This document shows, one piece after another, positions 22,501 to 33,264 of a stretch of DNA of 64,000 bases. The number at the start of each line of letters is the position of its first letter. Positions within the stretch are counted from its first letter, which is position 1. This DNA comes from Sanderia malayensis (taxonomy: Eukaryota > Cnidaria > Scyphozoa > Semaeostomeae > Pelagiidae). The position numbers and the translations under genes were made by a program. Below the pieces are notes generated by a model, which was not told the DNA's origin, ran no database searches, and saw only the letters and a list, made by a program, of their open reading frames with translations. The stretch is taken from NCBI GenBank assembly GCA_013076295.1, contig RQOL01000658.1:1364001-1428000 (forward strand). Direction: 5' to 3'.

Positions 22501-25500
22501 TGCATCTCCCGACGCTTCGTCTCCGAGAACTGCATCGTTATAACGACTAGCGATAAATTCACTAAGAAAAACGAGCCAATCTGAAAAGCAATTCGAAAGG
22601 AGGCTGTAATCACCCTTGCACTGTAGAGCTCACCCTTAAAAATTTCGATATAACGTCTCTCTTCAAGATAGCGAGATTCTCGGCATGAAGAGCTAAATAT
22701 CTGATACATTGTGGGGAATCATAATTAACCAAGCTCCTAACAAACACAGTATTTTTGGTTCCCTCCACAATTCGTTGCATTGCGATTCCACTGTCATTCA
22801 CACCCCCCCCCCCCCCAACAAGGAGCTCCATTTACCCAACAAATTGAACACCAACAGCAACAATAGCATAAACTGATAATTTTCCAAAAGGTCAACTCTT
22901 TCACGATATATTATTAACGAGTCACAGTATTATCAATTTGAATATATTTGAAATGCCGATAACAGAGCCAAAGAAGTGAATACTTACTGTAATCAAAACT
23001 ACAAAGTATATCCAAGAATAAAAACTACTAGAATCTTGTATCAGATACATTAATTCACTCCATCCTTCTACTGTCACAACCTGCAAGAAGAAAAACAAAG
23101 GATACAACCGTCTGTAATGATCAATTCCATTCATTTTGACTGACAGAAAGACATATGGACGGGGGAGAGCACAAGCAACGGCCACAACATACCTGGAATA
23201 TGAATATCCAGGCCATGGCAATGTTATCAAAAGACATGTTGTCGTAGTAGGGATTCGGGCCGTTCTGTTCACATTTGCTGTAATAGTTGCTAAGCCCTGC
23301 GCAGGTTGTGTTACCATGGATACCACCTTCGCTGCAGACAGCTATGATGTCACTGCACTTTTGCATGCCACCAGTGAGACTGCACAAAAAGTCGCCACCC
23401 TCAGGTTCATAAAACTTTGACATATTCAAGCTGGAACAAAAAAGAAAGATAACATTGAATAGCCATACACACGAGCAGATTTAATATACACGACATCTTC
23501 AATGTTGGCTGTCTGTTGTATTGTGTAGAGAATTAGCTTTAGTCTAACACTTTTATGCTTTGAAACATACATAAAACAAGTCAAAACCAGCTGGTGTTCT
23601 GTTTAAAATGCCTCAAATTCTAATCCCAGCTTATTCATGGCTAAATGGCTGCCTTGTTTAAGTTAGAAAATGTGCCAGCCAAGATGCAAACTCCAATTTC
23701 GCACGCTCATTACAAGTGATCAAGACAAGTATGTTAAAACGTCAAAACAGGAGGAGGTAGGCAAATTTAAGAAGTAGTCTTAGTCACAAAAATACTACTA
23801 CATTATTTGTGGTGAATAGATTTAAAAGGACAACATAGTGAATAGTGTGTACCTTTGGGCACTGTAATTACTATCCAGAAAGCACCTGTTTCGCAGTTTT
23901 CCCTGCCAAACCTGCACACCAACAATACCAAACATTGAGAAAACTAAAAAGGCGAGCAGAAGGACATTGCCAAGCATTGGTATAGTGTCCATCAATAATG
24001 TCACTAAAATGCGAATACCTAAAAGACGACAAGATTTAACATCAGTATAAAGTCACATGAAAAGACAAATGAAAAAAAGTGTTGTTCAATTTTATAGACA
24101 TCGCAATATTGCTTCCACTTTGGCATTTTTAGAATCCCGAGTTTTTATTCCTTAATTTAAGTATGAATCTTTAAATATCCTCAGTCAGCTCTAAAAGTAA
24201 CATGGGCCAACAACAGATAGCAAATAGATTAGAAACTCCATGAAGCTCTGGGGGCTAATTTCCGAGATTAAGAGGGGGTTTATCGGAGAGAGGGGTAAAT
24301 TCTCAAATGAACATCAAGAAAATGTTGGGCTTCAAATATCAAATGAACTTCAAAAAAATGTTTGCATAAAATAACTGCAAATAAATTTTGAGCATTTATG
24401 GTTTAATCAATCACAACTTCATCATTGCTCACAATTTCAAAAACAAGGAATATGGGAGCTCAATTTAAAATCTCGTTTCAAAAGGGGGGGTTAATAGAAG
24501 TTGTGTTTAATTGGCAAATAAAATATGCCGGCAAGCACACAGCAATAGGCATGCAAAAGCATCAAATGCAGGGTAGGCATCAAGAGGTAAGCAAGCGACT
24601 GATGAAACTCTGCAAAGAACTCATAATAACATACTCGGTACTCTGTTGATGGCTCGCAGTGGCCGTAACACTCTTCCCAACCGCACGATGGTCAGAAAAT
24701 CACCACCAGGACCAACCATGTCCACGATTCTAAGCGAAACAAATAGAAACAATTATCAATAACCAATCAACATAATCAATGTTAATCAACCTCATCACAC
24801 AATCACAAATTTTCATTGACGATTGTCTGCAATAAATAACCAGAATTATAAACGTAAGCAGTTGGTAATGCATATCACATAATCAGATTGAGACGATTTC
24901 CTTCAAGTTGTTTAACAAGCTTCCATGGGTGGTTCCACTTTCCCCTGCACAGGCCCCACCCATTTATAGCTCCCTTTCCAGTACAACATGAATGATGGAT
25001 AGATATACCAGGCTGGGGACTTACACAAGGGGGCCTTTTCAAGGGGGGGGGTTCGAGGATTTACAGTATCAAAAATAACAAAATGTGCTGCTATAGCACA
25101 TTTGGGAAGCCATGTGTAATCATTGGGGGTGTAGATAGCAAAAACAATGCAGATAGTACGATTCTATTAGTCTGATTGGTTCTATGATCTGTACAGTTAG
25201 TGCGTACAAGTAGTACAAGTTTCTTGGATAGCACAATCTCCACGATCTATATGACGTATTACAGCGTATATTTCGTGGCATTTCAGACGAGTACAAACAG
25301 GAGAAGAGCGAAGCCAGGCAGGTCGAAATGCAGCAATTAAATATTAATAAACTGGCAAACTGATTCGTGTTATTATCAACCTGATTAACGAAAGCAACTG
25401 TCCTACCAACAAGCAATAAATCACCTCATCTTTCTAAAAAAACTCAGATTCGAGTGCGATAGAGAAACTCGAAAACTATTGAATTCAGCTTCACCGACAT

Positions 25501-27439
25501 TGAATTAGCAGATGTCTGTTCATCAAGTCAGTTGATCCAACGTCAATAAGGTCTCAATATCGTCAATCATTTCAAAACTCGATACTTTCTTAGCAGATAG
25601 GGCAAGTATTTTCCCGATAGTCATAATTACAAGGATGTATCATGCACTTGACACGATAAAACACTGCATATAATGGGGTATTACTTTACAGTTAATGTAA
25701 ATTTGGTTACATCAATAGGTCCCGGTCTTTCGACCGATCAATCCATAATCGATATATGAAGAGCCTTGAATTATGGGAATAGTTTGAGCTTGGCTTAATG
25801 TACTGAGAAATTTAGCTAAACATACGTCTCCAAATCGTACCCTTCTGCGAATCGTTAGATAACTTGTTATTGCATAGCTTGGCTTACTGCCCCGGGAAAT
25901 ATAGCCGAACTAATCATTACAGGAACTATAGTGTGTTCAATGCTACAAGGGCCAAAACAGAATAAGTTATCAAGTGCTAAAGGGCAAATAGCAGGCCTCA
26001 TTGCTATAGGCACCTTAGTTGACCTAATCGAAGCTTAATAAATTTTACTTTTCGTGGTAAATTATCAACAAAAACTATTGCAAAAAAATGACCTAAAGCT
26101 ACGCAAACATCTCTGAAAGGTTGCCCGATTTATAGCCTCAAATAAAGTTATTTGAGCCACCTTGCAGGGATGTGTGTCTTAGGAAAACAAAGCAAAATAA
26201 GATGCATGCTCTTTGCAAAATGCTTTACAGCTTGATGAAACTTACCCTATTATGACAATAAAAAAATCGAAAATATTCCATCCATCGGAGAAATAGCTCT
26301 TCGAGCCATACACGCCCATGGCTGTCATTTTAACTAGCATTTCTGTGGCGAAGAACGAGAACACAACCATTTCCAGCTTTTCCAAAACCTGGCATCTCCG
26401 GCTCAAACATTTACGGTCCAACGGGTCAAACATGGCCAACATGGCACAGTTGAACAAAATGATGACAATGACAAACCGCTCGAACCATCTGAAGAAACGG
26501 TCAAGGAATGTTAAGAACGTTTATGCACTTTAAAATGCCTTCCAGCTAATGTTCATAAGCCAATCTATGTAACAGATACACAGTCGAGTCTCGATTAGAA
26601 TGAATTATGAAGAGAACATGCAAATAGTTTATTATACCACGAGTTTGTTGAGCAAGAAGGACATTTACTACGGGGAAAAGAATCTTAAGCTGCCAAAATA
26701 ATGTCGCCAGGAATTCGTGATATCAACATCACCATATAGTTAGCCATAGGGTGTTTCCCGGGAAACAATTGGAACTTGATAGAGCCTTGCGATCCGGAAA
26801 AATTCGAAAGCAACATTGGGAAATCGAAAAACAGAGCTCAAAATGCAGATAGCCTTGGCTAGGCATACAATATACAAGCAGTTTGGTTTATAAAATAGCT
26901 TCCAGGGACATCAAGTCTTTAAACTTAGCAGTTGGATATTTGCAAAAATATTCATGACTAGACTGGTGGTTATACCCAGTGCAGTCCTGAGCAACGTTAA
27001 AAGACAATTATGCTACGAAAGTGAATCAAGTGAAGTACATCTGCAAAAACGTAAATTCCTATTCAAAAGGCTTCGTCGTTAATTTTTGTACCAAATCATG
27101 AATAAACACGACAGGATGAGTCTTCAAGAGACAGGAATTAGTGGACATCAGTGGATAATTACACTAATGTCAGCTTAGACTTTGCTCAGACTCCACTTAG
27201 ACGAGTCAACATGGAACAAGACCCAGATAGCAGGCAGGTAAGCATCAAAGAACAGATAATTATAGTTATCAATTAACATGAAAAAGATACCGCCATTGAA
27301 CTAGATTGATCAGCTGCTTACGAAGGAAATTCTCTCGTCTCAAACAGAGAAAGGAAACATCTTCAAAGAGCCCTGGCTCAACGTCAGTGCCTTCCAAGTT
27401 GTCATGCGCAGACCTTATGCTCAGTTGATGGTTGACCAT
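9119..27439 (-). CDS. Cav3: T-type (Cav3) voltage-gated calcium channel alpha-1 subunit
   Basis: This is a plasma-membrane channel opened by weak depolarisation. Exons, minus order: 27439-27291, 26488-26246, 24729-24635, 24018-23853, 23430-23193, 23080-22988, 22580-21351, 20778-20627, 20483-20195, 19987-19826, 19621-19193, 19102-19077, 18850-18727, 17995-17927, 17822-17635, 16793-16667, 16541-16422, 15741-15652, 15050-14855, 14507-14368, 13520-13411, 13290-13160, 12931-12861, 12665-12587, 12412-12291, 10585-9119. All phases agree, giving 2101 aa. Four six-helix repeats carry filter residues E302 (TVEGW), E890 (TQEDW), D1312 (TKDGW) and D1606 (TGDNW), the EEDD pattern of T-type channels. The IV-S6 motif [18 protein letters not shown] is also T-type. 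No IQ motif was seen, as expected. The start Met is the first after an in-frame TGA. A likely 5'UTR acceptor (TTTTCAG) lies near 27506. Confidence 0.96.
11945..12190. repeat. Direct duplication of about 70 bp in the last Cav3 intron
   Basis: Two copies, about 11947-12015 and 12117-12190, share ATGTCAAGAACATACACAA, GTTGCGTGG, GGATGCGACTT and AGCCAGACTT. The remainder of this 1.7-kb intron (10586-12290) shows no exon or named element. Confidence 0.7.
12291..14507 (-). other. Cav3 exons 20-25: III-IV linker and domain IV to the filter
   Basis: Exon 20 carries the short III-IV linker and S1 ([19 protein letters not shown]). Exon 21 is S2, and exon 22 S3 and the first half of S4 ([13 protein letters not shown]). 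Exon 23 finishes S4 ([12 protein letters not shown]). Exon 24 is S5, and exon 25 the turret and filter (TGDNW). The intron between exons 24 and 25 starts with GC at 12586, the only non-GT donor in the model. Confidence 0.94.
13590..13725. repeat. (GAAT)n-type simple repeat in a Cav3 intron
   Basis: Imperfect GAATGAATAAAT units fill this part of the intron between exons 20 and 21. A similar GAATGAATGAAT patch lies at about 14165-14285 in the same intron. Confidence 0.8.
15901..16340. repeat. SINE-like repeat, copy A, in a Cav3 intron
   Basis: About 440 bp here are repeated in the same orientation at 17011-17455. The copy contains AAGCAAGAGTTCGACTCCTG, GTGAAGGGAGTCGAACACAA and GGGTTCAACTCCCTGTCAGT, three tRNA B-box-like words in either orientation. 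The two copies lie in different introns, on either side of exons 16 and 17. Confidence 0.75.
17011..17520. repeat. SINE-like repeat, copy B, with a third partial copy
   Basis: This copy matches 15901-16340 over most of its length with small gaps. At 17459-17520 a partial third copy follows (GCCTGTGAAGAGACTGGAAC, then TTTAACGCCATTTAGAAATC). It lies in the intron between exons 15 and 16. Confidence 0.75.
18102..18570. repeat. 59-bp minisatellite, about eight copies, in a Cav3 intron
   Basis: The unit includes AAAGGAGTCAAACGAAGAAA, GCCAAATGAAGAAGAGAGC and AATGAAGAAAAGAGC. Successive copies shift by one base per 60-base line, so the period is 59 bp. Copies are nearly identical. On the transcript strand the array is rich in pyrimidines. 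It lies in the intron between exons 13 and 14, a few hundred bases from exon 13. Confidence 0.95.
19077..19621 (-). other. Cav3 exons 11-12: II-III linker with a 26-nt microexon
   Basis: Exon 11 (19621-19193) encodes a basic and Ser-rich cytosolic linker of 143 aa (starts [14 protein letters not shown]). It ends in phase 0, but the next clear exon (18850, III-S1) needs two bases carried over. A 26-nt exon at 19102-19077, with acceptor TTTCATTTTCAG and donor GTTGTA, fills this gap and encodes MAVETENK plus two bases. It is supported by phase and splice sites, not by homology. The donor is weak. Confidence 0.7.
19826..20778 (-). other. Cav3 exons 8-10: domain II
   Basis: Exon 8 (20778-20627) encodes S2-S3 ([15 protein letters not shown]). 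Exon 9 (20483-20195) encodes the S4 sensor ([16 protein letters not shown]), S5 ([18 protein letters not shown]) and part of the pore. Exon 10 (19987-19826) has the filter TQEDW and S6 ([17 protein letters not shown]). Phases are kept across all joints. Confidence 0.95.
20860..21180. repeat. Long purine tract (GAAGAAAAGGA-like) in a Cav3 intron
   Basis: More than 300 bp consist almost only of A and G on the plus strand, in loose units such as GAAGAAGAAAAAGGAAAAG. The transcript strand is therefore a C/T tract, lying just upstream of the acceptor of exon 8. Long open frames through it (Phe/Ser/Leu) are artefacts. Confidence 0.95.
21351..22580 (-). other. Cav3 exon 7: I-S6, I-II linker and II-S1
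   Basis: One 1230-nt exon encodes I-S6 ([20 protein letters not shown]), the whole cytosolic I-II linker and the start of II-S1 ([17 protein letters not shown]). Right after S6 comes a charged helix-loop-helix region, the position of the known Cav3 'gating brake'. It is followed by a histidine cluster ([14 protein letters not shown], then a CEKC pair), as in vertebrate Cav3 linkers. The rest is Ser-rich and probably disordered, with a Val/Gly run and a polyglycine stretch. The exon is rich in CpG compared with the AT-rich introns beside it. Confidence 0.93.
22988..27439 (-). other. Cav3 exons 1-6: N-terminus and domain I
   Basis: Exon 1 gives a short cytosolic N-terminus of about 50 aa ending [10 protein letters not shown], which aligns without gaps to the pre-S1 segment of animal Cav3 channels. 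Exon 2 encodes S1 to S3 ([14 protein letters not shown] and [11 protein letters not shown]). Exon 3 is the S4 voltage sensor ([15 protein letters not shown]). Exon 4 covers S5. Exon 5 is the large cysteine-rich pore turret, with several Cys and N-glycosylation motifs. Exon 6 holds the pore Glu. Intron 1 (26489-27290) and intron 2 (24730-26245) show no further coding exons. Confidence 0.93.
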
Positions 27440-30400
27440 TATTTTAAGCCAAAAATGCCATCTGATTATGAAGACAGCGAATTCTTTATAAGCAGATCAA
27501 GCCTGAAAATTCAATTGAAATAACGCACATTACAGCTAAACAACTTTTGGAATGGAATATAGAAATAATAACAATCTTGCAACAGCAAAACAACTGGTCA
27601 TTTGAACTGTTTCATATAAATTGTACCAAAGCAAATTTTTTTGCTCTTTTTAGATTCGCTATACATATATATATATATATATGTATAATATAAATATAAC
27701 ATAAATAAAATATAAATAAATGTACATGCACGTTGTTTACAATTTCTTGTGTCATTCAAAAGACTGTAAAACTTTCTTTGAACTTTCTTTGGACAAAGAT
27801 AAAAATGTATTCACTTTAAATAAGAGAACTTATTTTCGCTCAAACACGTTAATAATTAATTGCGTGAAGTTGATCATTGAAGCATGAAAAAAACAAAAGA
27901 TAGAGCGCTTTGGATTAATACTACAAAGAAGGATAAATCAAGCAATGCTCAAAATGTTGACAACAATTCATTAGAAACGGCAACAAAAACTGCAATTGTA
28001 TTAGCAACATATTAAAACAGGTTGAAAAATCAAGCTCTTTTTGTAATTAGATTTCGAGTATAGTGTTTGATGAAAATTCGTGGTGGGTTATGAAAAAATG
28101 CAGAACAATTGGCTCACAATGAAGGTTTATTTATCAAGTTCAAGCGCGAGATGTAGGTCTTACCTCATTTTCAAAATCAACAAAAAGTAACAAAGAAATC
28201 ATATGGTATCGAATTAAAAAGCAAGAATATTTGAATGAAGTTTGAAGACATACCTGATCTAGTCTTGAAACTTATTGAAGCTTTAATCACTCCAAACATC
28301 GCAGCTGAGAATAATAAAGTTTCTTCAATAAAACTGTTGCATCAAACTCGTGAAGCCAATAGTAATTGAAAATTGCACAAGCAACCATATTTGTAGCAAA
28401 CAACTTGATAACGTCTGAAGCTCATCTGCAAAAATCAAAAGCAGAAGTTCATAAACATGAATCAATGTCGTCATCAACTTGTTGGCAAACAATTCAATAT
28501 TAATATTGCATCAAAAGTACAGAGTTCCAGAGTCAATTCAGCTATTTATCATCTTCTTTTGATACTAAGCAAACACGGGACATTTGCTTTTCAAACTAAA
28601 CATGACATGTCGAAGCAAAAAGAGCTCTCTTCTTTCGCTTTTTCAATTATCCCCCTGAGTTCTATTCATTTTCTATGCCACCTGTCTGATAAGAAGCACC
28701 TTAGAAAACAGAGGTAGCCCTATTAACTCTACAATCTTCACAGCACCGCTATTCAAAACACATCAAAGCATATTCAATACCACATCAAAGCAAACTTAAC
28801 ATCGTGTCAGCATTCAATACGAATGTACTTTTCACACACAAATAAATCCTAAAGGTCCTTTGCTCAATCGTAAAAGTCCTTTATTCTTCTTTGCCAAAAT
28901 GCAACTCAAATGAGCCAACATCCTGACAATCATTGGCAAGAATATGAAATCATGCATCAAGGTATCGAAGTAATAAATGCAAATATAATTTTATTAAATT
29001 TTCTTCTGCCAACGCTGACAGTTCGATCAATCGCGTGCGTTGTACGATAAATCATACTTTGATAACTTCTAAGAAATGTTTATTTTTCAAAAATACAGAA
29101 AAATCTTTCAAAAATCTTCACTGTTAAAAAACGAAGTTGCAAAATATGAATTTATTAATTATTTCAAGCTACTTGCAGACTTTTCAAAACTTATAGAAGC
29201 CCTGGACAATTTGGCATTGCCACTGAACAATAAAAAACATTATTGAAATATTGATAATTTTCAAAATTAGTTCGTATTTACAATTGAGATGTCTGCGTGA
29301 TACGTCACACAAATATAATTTGCTCATCAACTCAAAAAAGCAAACATCCAGCCTTGTTAAATCGAATAAAATGAGATAAAACACAGTTTTAGACATCAAA
29401 AATATCCAAACTTACTCGTCATTCCCGAACGAAAGGAGAAATGAAGCAACAAGAACCGAATTTTCAATTATCAGCATGCACACATTCAAATCAATCAGGT
29501 CGAAAAGCGACAAGAAATTCAACCAAAAAAGGCAGATGGTCCTTGACATTGATATGACCGGGGATTCTTCTTCCCCTTACATAGACAGATAATATTCACA
29601 TTGAAATAGCCAATTGAATTCTGAAGCAAACCAATTCAATAGAAAAGCTCTCAAGAAACTTATGTAATCTATAGTATTACTGCAACTCTCTATGGACGAG
29701 CATGTGCTTTCCATAAGCATAAAGCATAGGCTCTACAGACAGATAGAAGACTGCGTATCTGTTGATAGTGATCGTGATTGTCAGAATTAAAACCAATACG
29801 GCAGGGGGAATAGAAGCCGACGTATATAAATAGAAAATACATGGATATACCGTCTATGACTATGAGTGATCTGCTCGAACTATCATCAGAAAGGCCATTT
29901 GGAAAGTCACTCAGCAACGTAATAACTCAAAACGCACGTACTAATCTCATGGTAAAGGCTTGGCGAATAAAACGCGGATATATCTAGCATGCTACATTGC
30001 GAGAAAACCTAATTACATTATTTAGCTCAGCACTAACACTAGCTTGTGAAAACGTGAAGCATTTGTGCGCATATATTTGTTCAAGTGATAATTATTAAAG
30101 CAGATGAGAAGTCGATTGTCTTATCGGTTTTATAGAAGTGAGGGTTTTTGTTGCACGTCTAGACGTAAATAAAGTCAAGTCCAAGCTTGAGAGAGAATTA
30201 GTAGAAAATCGATTACAACGTAGCTTACCTTATGTAATGCAGGTGACGATGGTTAATACCGTACATAACGAAGCCAGTGATCGAGAAATGAAATGAACTT
30301 AACACCTAGAATGAGAAGAACAATAAAAATTATAAACTGGTACATGCTATAATAATCTTGTAAAGCAACTCCGCTTCTAAAATAACTACATACAAACAAG

Positions 30401-33218
30401 CAATCAAATCATTTGTGTACATCTCTTTGAAGAGAAAAGGCGCCTGCACTACTTTACAATTGGATCCACTTAACAACTCATACTTGCCACTAATACCATC
30501 CAGCTACCACTGCCTACATACTACAACCCACCTTTACCAATATCAGCCAATCGTAAATATTTAACAAGTACTGTGTATACGTGACGTAATATTCACAGCA
30601 CATAAATACCTAATTTCTAACCAAACTGCTCGAAAAGATCTGCCTAATAATGCAAGCTCACCAGAACCACACTACCCGGGTGACCTGGCAGCGTGGTGCA
30701 CAAGTGTATAAAGTCATTGCGTGCCGTTCTTACAGTACAGTGCACCGCAGAATAATACTATTACATCAAAAACACTCAATGTTGGTTAGAAAGATTGCTG
30801 ATTAATCTAGTAGATACATACCAATTGCGATATCTATAATTACAGATATCAATTAATTACAGAAACACTTGTTAAAACGTGCCAAAAGATTTTGATCAAA
30901 TTTTGTTTACCATATGGTCATAATGAATAACGTAATCACAGTAAAGTAAGCTACAAATTTGTGTATTATAGGTTCAAAGTTATTGATCTTGTTTTTTGTA
31001 CTGATAAGAAAACTACTCTATGTCCAGCCATGATTACGACCATTACATTATGATGACTGTTGCGAAAATTATGATAATTATACAGCTATTTTTCTTTATA
31101 AGAGACCGTTTATAAGAAACCAGTACTCAAAGTTCAGAAAAAGATGAGAAAATCTGCAGAACTTGGACCAAAAATCCAGAGTTCATATATAATCATTGAA
31201 AACTTTTACTGGGTCACAAAAAACTTACAAAACTTACGTCACTGTTTGGCTCGCGTGATATACTCGTTATTGCTTTGCTTATTGTTTTCGCCATTTTAAA
31301 AAAAATTACAGGAAATCCTGAGAAATCCTTAAAAAATGTAAGTTATAAAATTTTCTGATGTCTTAAGAAACTTCAGTACTCACTGTCTGGTTTCTCACAC
31401 AAAAATAGGTGTAATGATAATTATTATTATTGTTATAATTCCCATGATGAGGAAAACAATAAAAAATTGTGACGACCCACTGGCTACTGTAATATTTATA
31501 AGAATGCACAAGAATAAATTATTAATATTTAATTTCTAAAATATTCAGAGTGGTTTCAGTTTAGCGTTTTGGTGAACTGATCAATTTCAAATGCTATGAT
31601 TAACTGATTAAATTGAAATTGAATTCGGAATTAAATTACCACAAATCTTCAACCAAAATCTTGGCCTATTATAATCAAATTTTTTTCAGGTTCAGAAAAA
31701 ATTGCCCGGGGTCTCATTTTGCTATAAAAGGCAAAACGGAGTCTCCACGATTTAAAAAAGGTTGTTCTATTATATCCAGTCACATGTGAAAAATATTTAG
31801 GATTGATTGGGTGTGTGTGTATGAAAAAATAGAAATAATGAAAAGCAAGTTAAAAGAAAGAAAAAATAAATAAAAAATAATAAAATAATGGAGTAAATTA
31901 GGAGTTGAGAGAAGTAATAAATCAGAATAAAATAAGATATTATGACGGCACTATTCGCACAAAATCAAATATGTAATTTCTATAAAATGAATAGTGTTAA
32001 TGAATAAAGAAGCAACAATGATAAAAAACAGAAAATATAAATGACATATGTTAAGAAAAAAAAGATAGGAGTAATTAATAAATTAATGATCTTTGGCGTA
32101 TAATTTAGAGGTTACAAGGAGAAAGATAATTTGTTTGACTTGTTGAACATACAAAACATAGAGTCTGAATTAAAATCGTAACTTGAAAAGATAAGAATGT
32201 TCACGATAAAATTGGTCAATTTGGAAAACTTTTGTTTCAAACTTTCATGCCGTGATAAGAACGAGCCTTGTTATAAAAGCATAGTTTTATAGATCACTGT
32301 TTATAAAAAGAAAAGTGCTTTGTGATTGGAACTATTGAATTTGAAACTATACTCTTATCAAACTGACACAGTTAAAACTCAAAATAATGTTCAAAACAAA
32401 GCAACTTTGTCCTGGTACTTTAGCCACGATATTATCTCAAGAAATGACTTTCAAAAATCAGCTTCTGGCAAACGAAAACAAAAGATTTTCTCAAAACCAA
32501 TATTTGGATACATAGCAACGTGTAACGCCAGGGATTCTGGAAAGATTCGTTCTGGATTAGGAAATGCCCGGATCAAGATCGTATCGTCAGTTTTATCATC
32601 TGCTAAAGAAACATAGCACTCCGATAGTCCTGTTGGTAGTGTGAGCAGGAGGTGATGGTGCTTCTATATTGTGAAATGATGAAGTAGGCAGGGTCACAAA
32701 GTCTCAATGAACAAAGTTTGAACAAACAAAGTGGTAGAAAATTCAGATGTATTACGAAGAACATAAGCTAGAAGAATGCAAAGAGAAAGCAAAGAGAAAG
32801 CGTAGAAATGAATATTAATGTACAAAAATATATAATAAATAATAAATAGAGGAATAGAAGAAAATATCAAAATATAGATGATAATAAGGTGAGATAAGAT
32901 GAAGCTTGGAGAAAGAAAAGAGCAACAAAAGCACACACGAAATAAAAAATAAAAATCATAAACATAAATAAACATATATTTGAAATGATCTAACTGGTTG
33001 TATATTTTTTATGATGCATTAAAACGCGAATTGGAATGAACTAAACTGAAGGTCGAGGTATTATTACTTCTCGTGAATCAAAAATCAATGGGGAAATCAC
33101 TAAACCGTTGGGTAAAATTAATATAATAATAGAATTATCAAATATTCTCGCACCACCAATTGCAGAAATCGAAAAATATACCCAACTACCCGATGCTATT
33201 CAATCTTCTAACTTTCTT

Positions 33219-33264
33219 ATACAAGCGATATCTGTATTGGTCACAATACAGATATCGCTTGTAT
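33219..33264. repeat. Perfect palindromic hairpin, 21-bp arms, 4-nt loop
   Basis: Arms 33219-33239 and 33244-33264 are exact reverse complements around the loop GTCA. Each arm contains AAGCGATATCTGTATTG or its complement. Confidence 0.9.
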
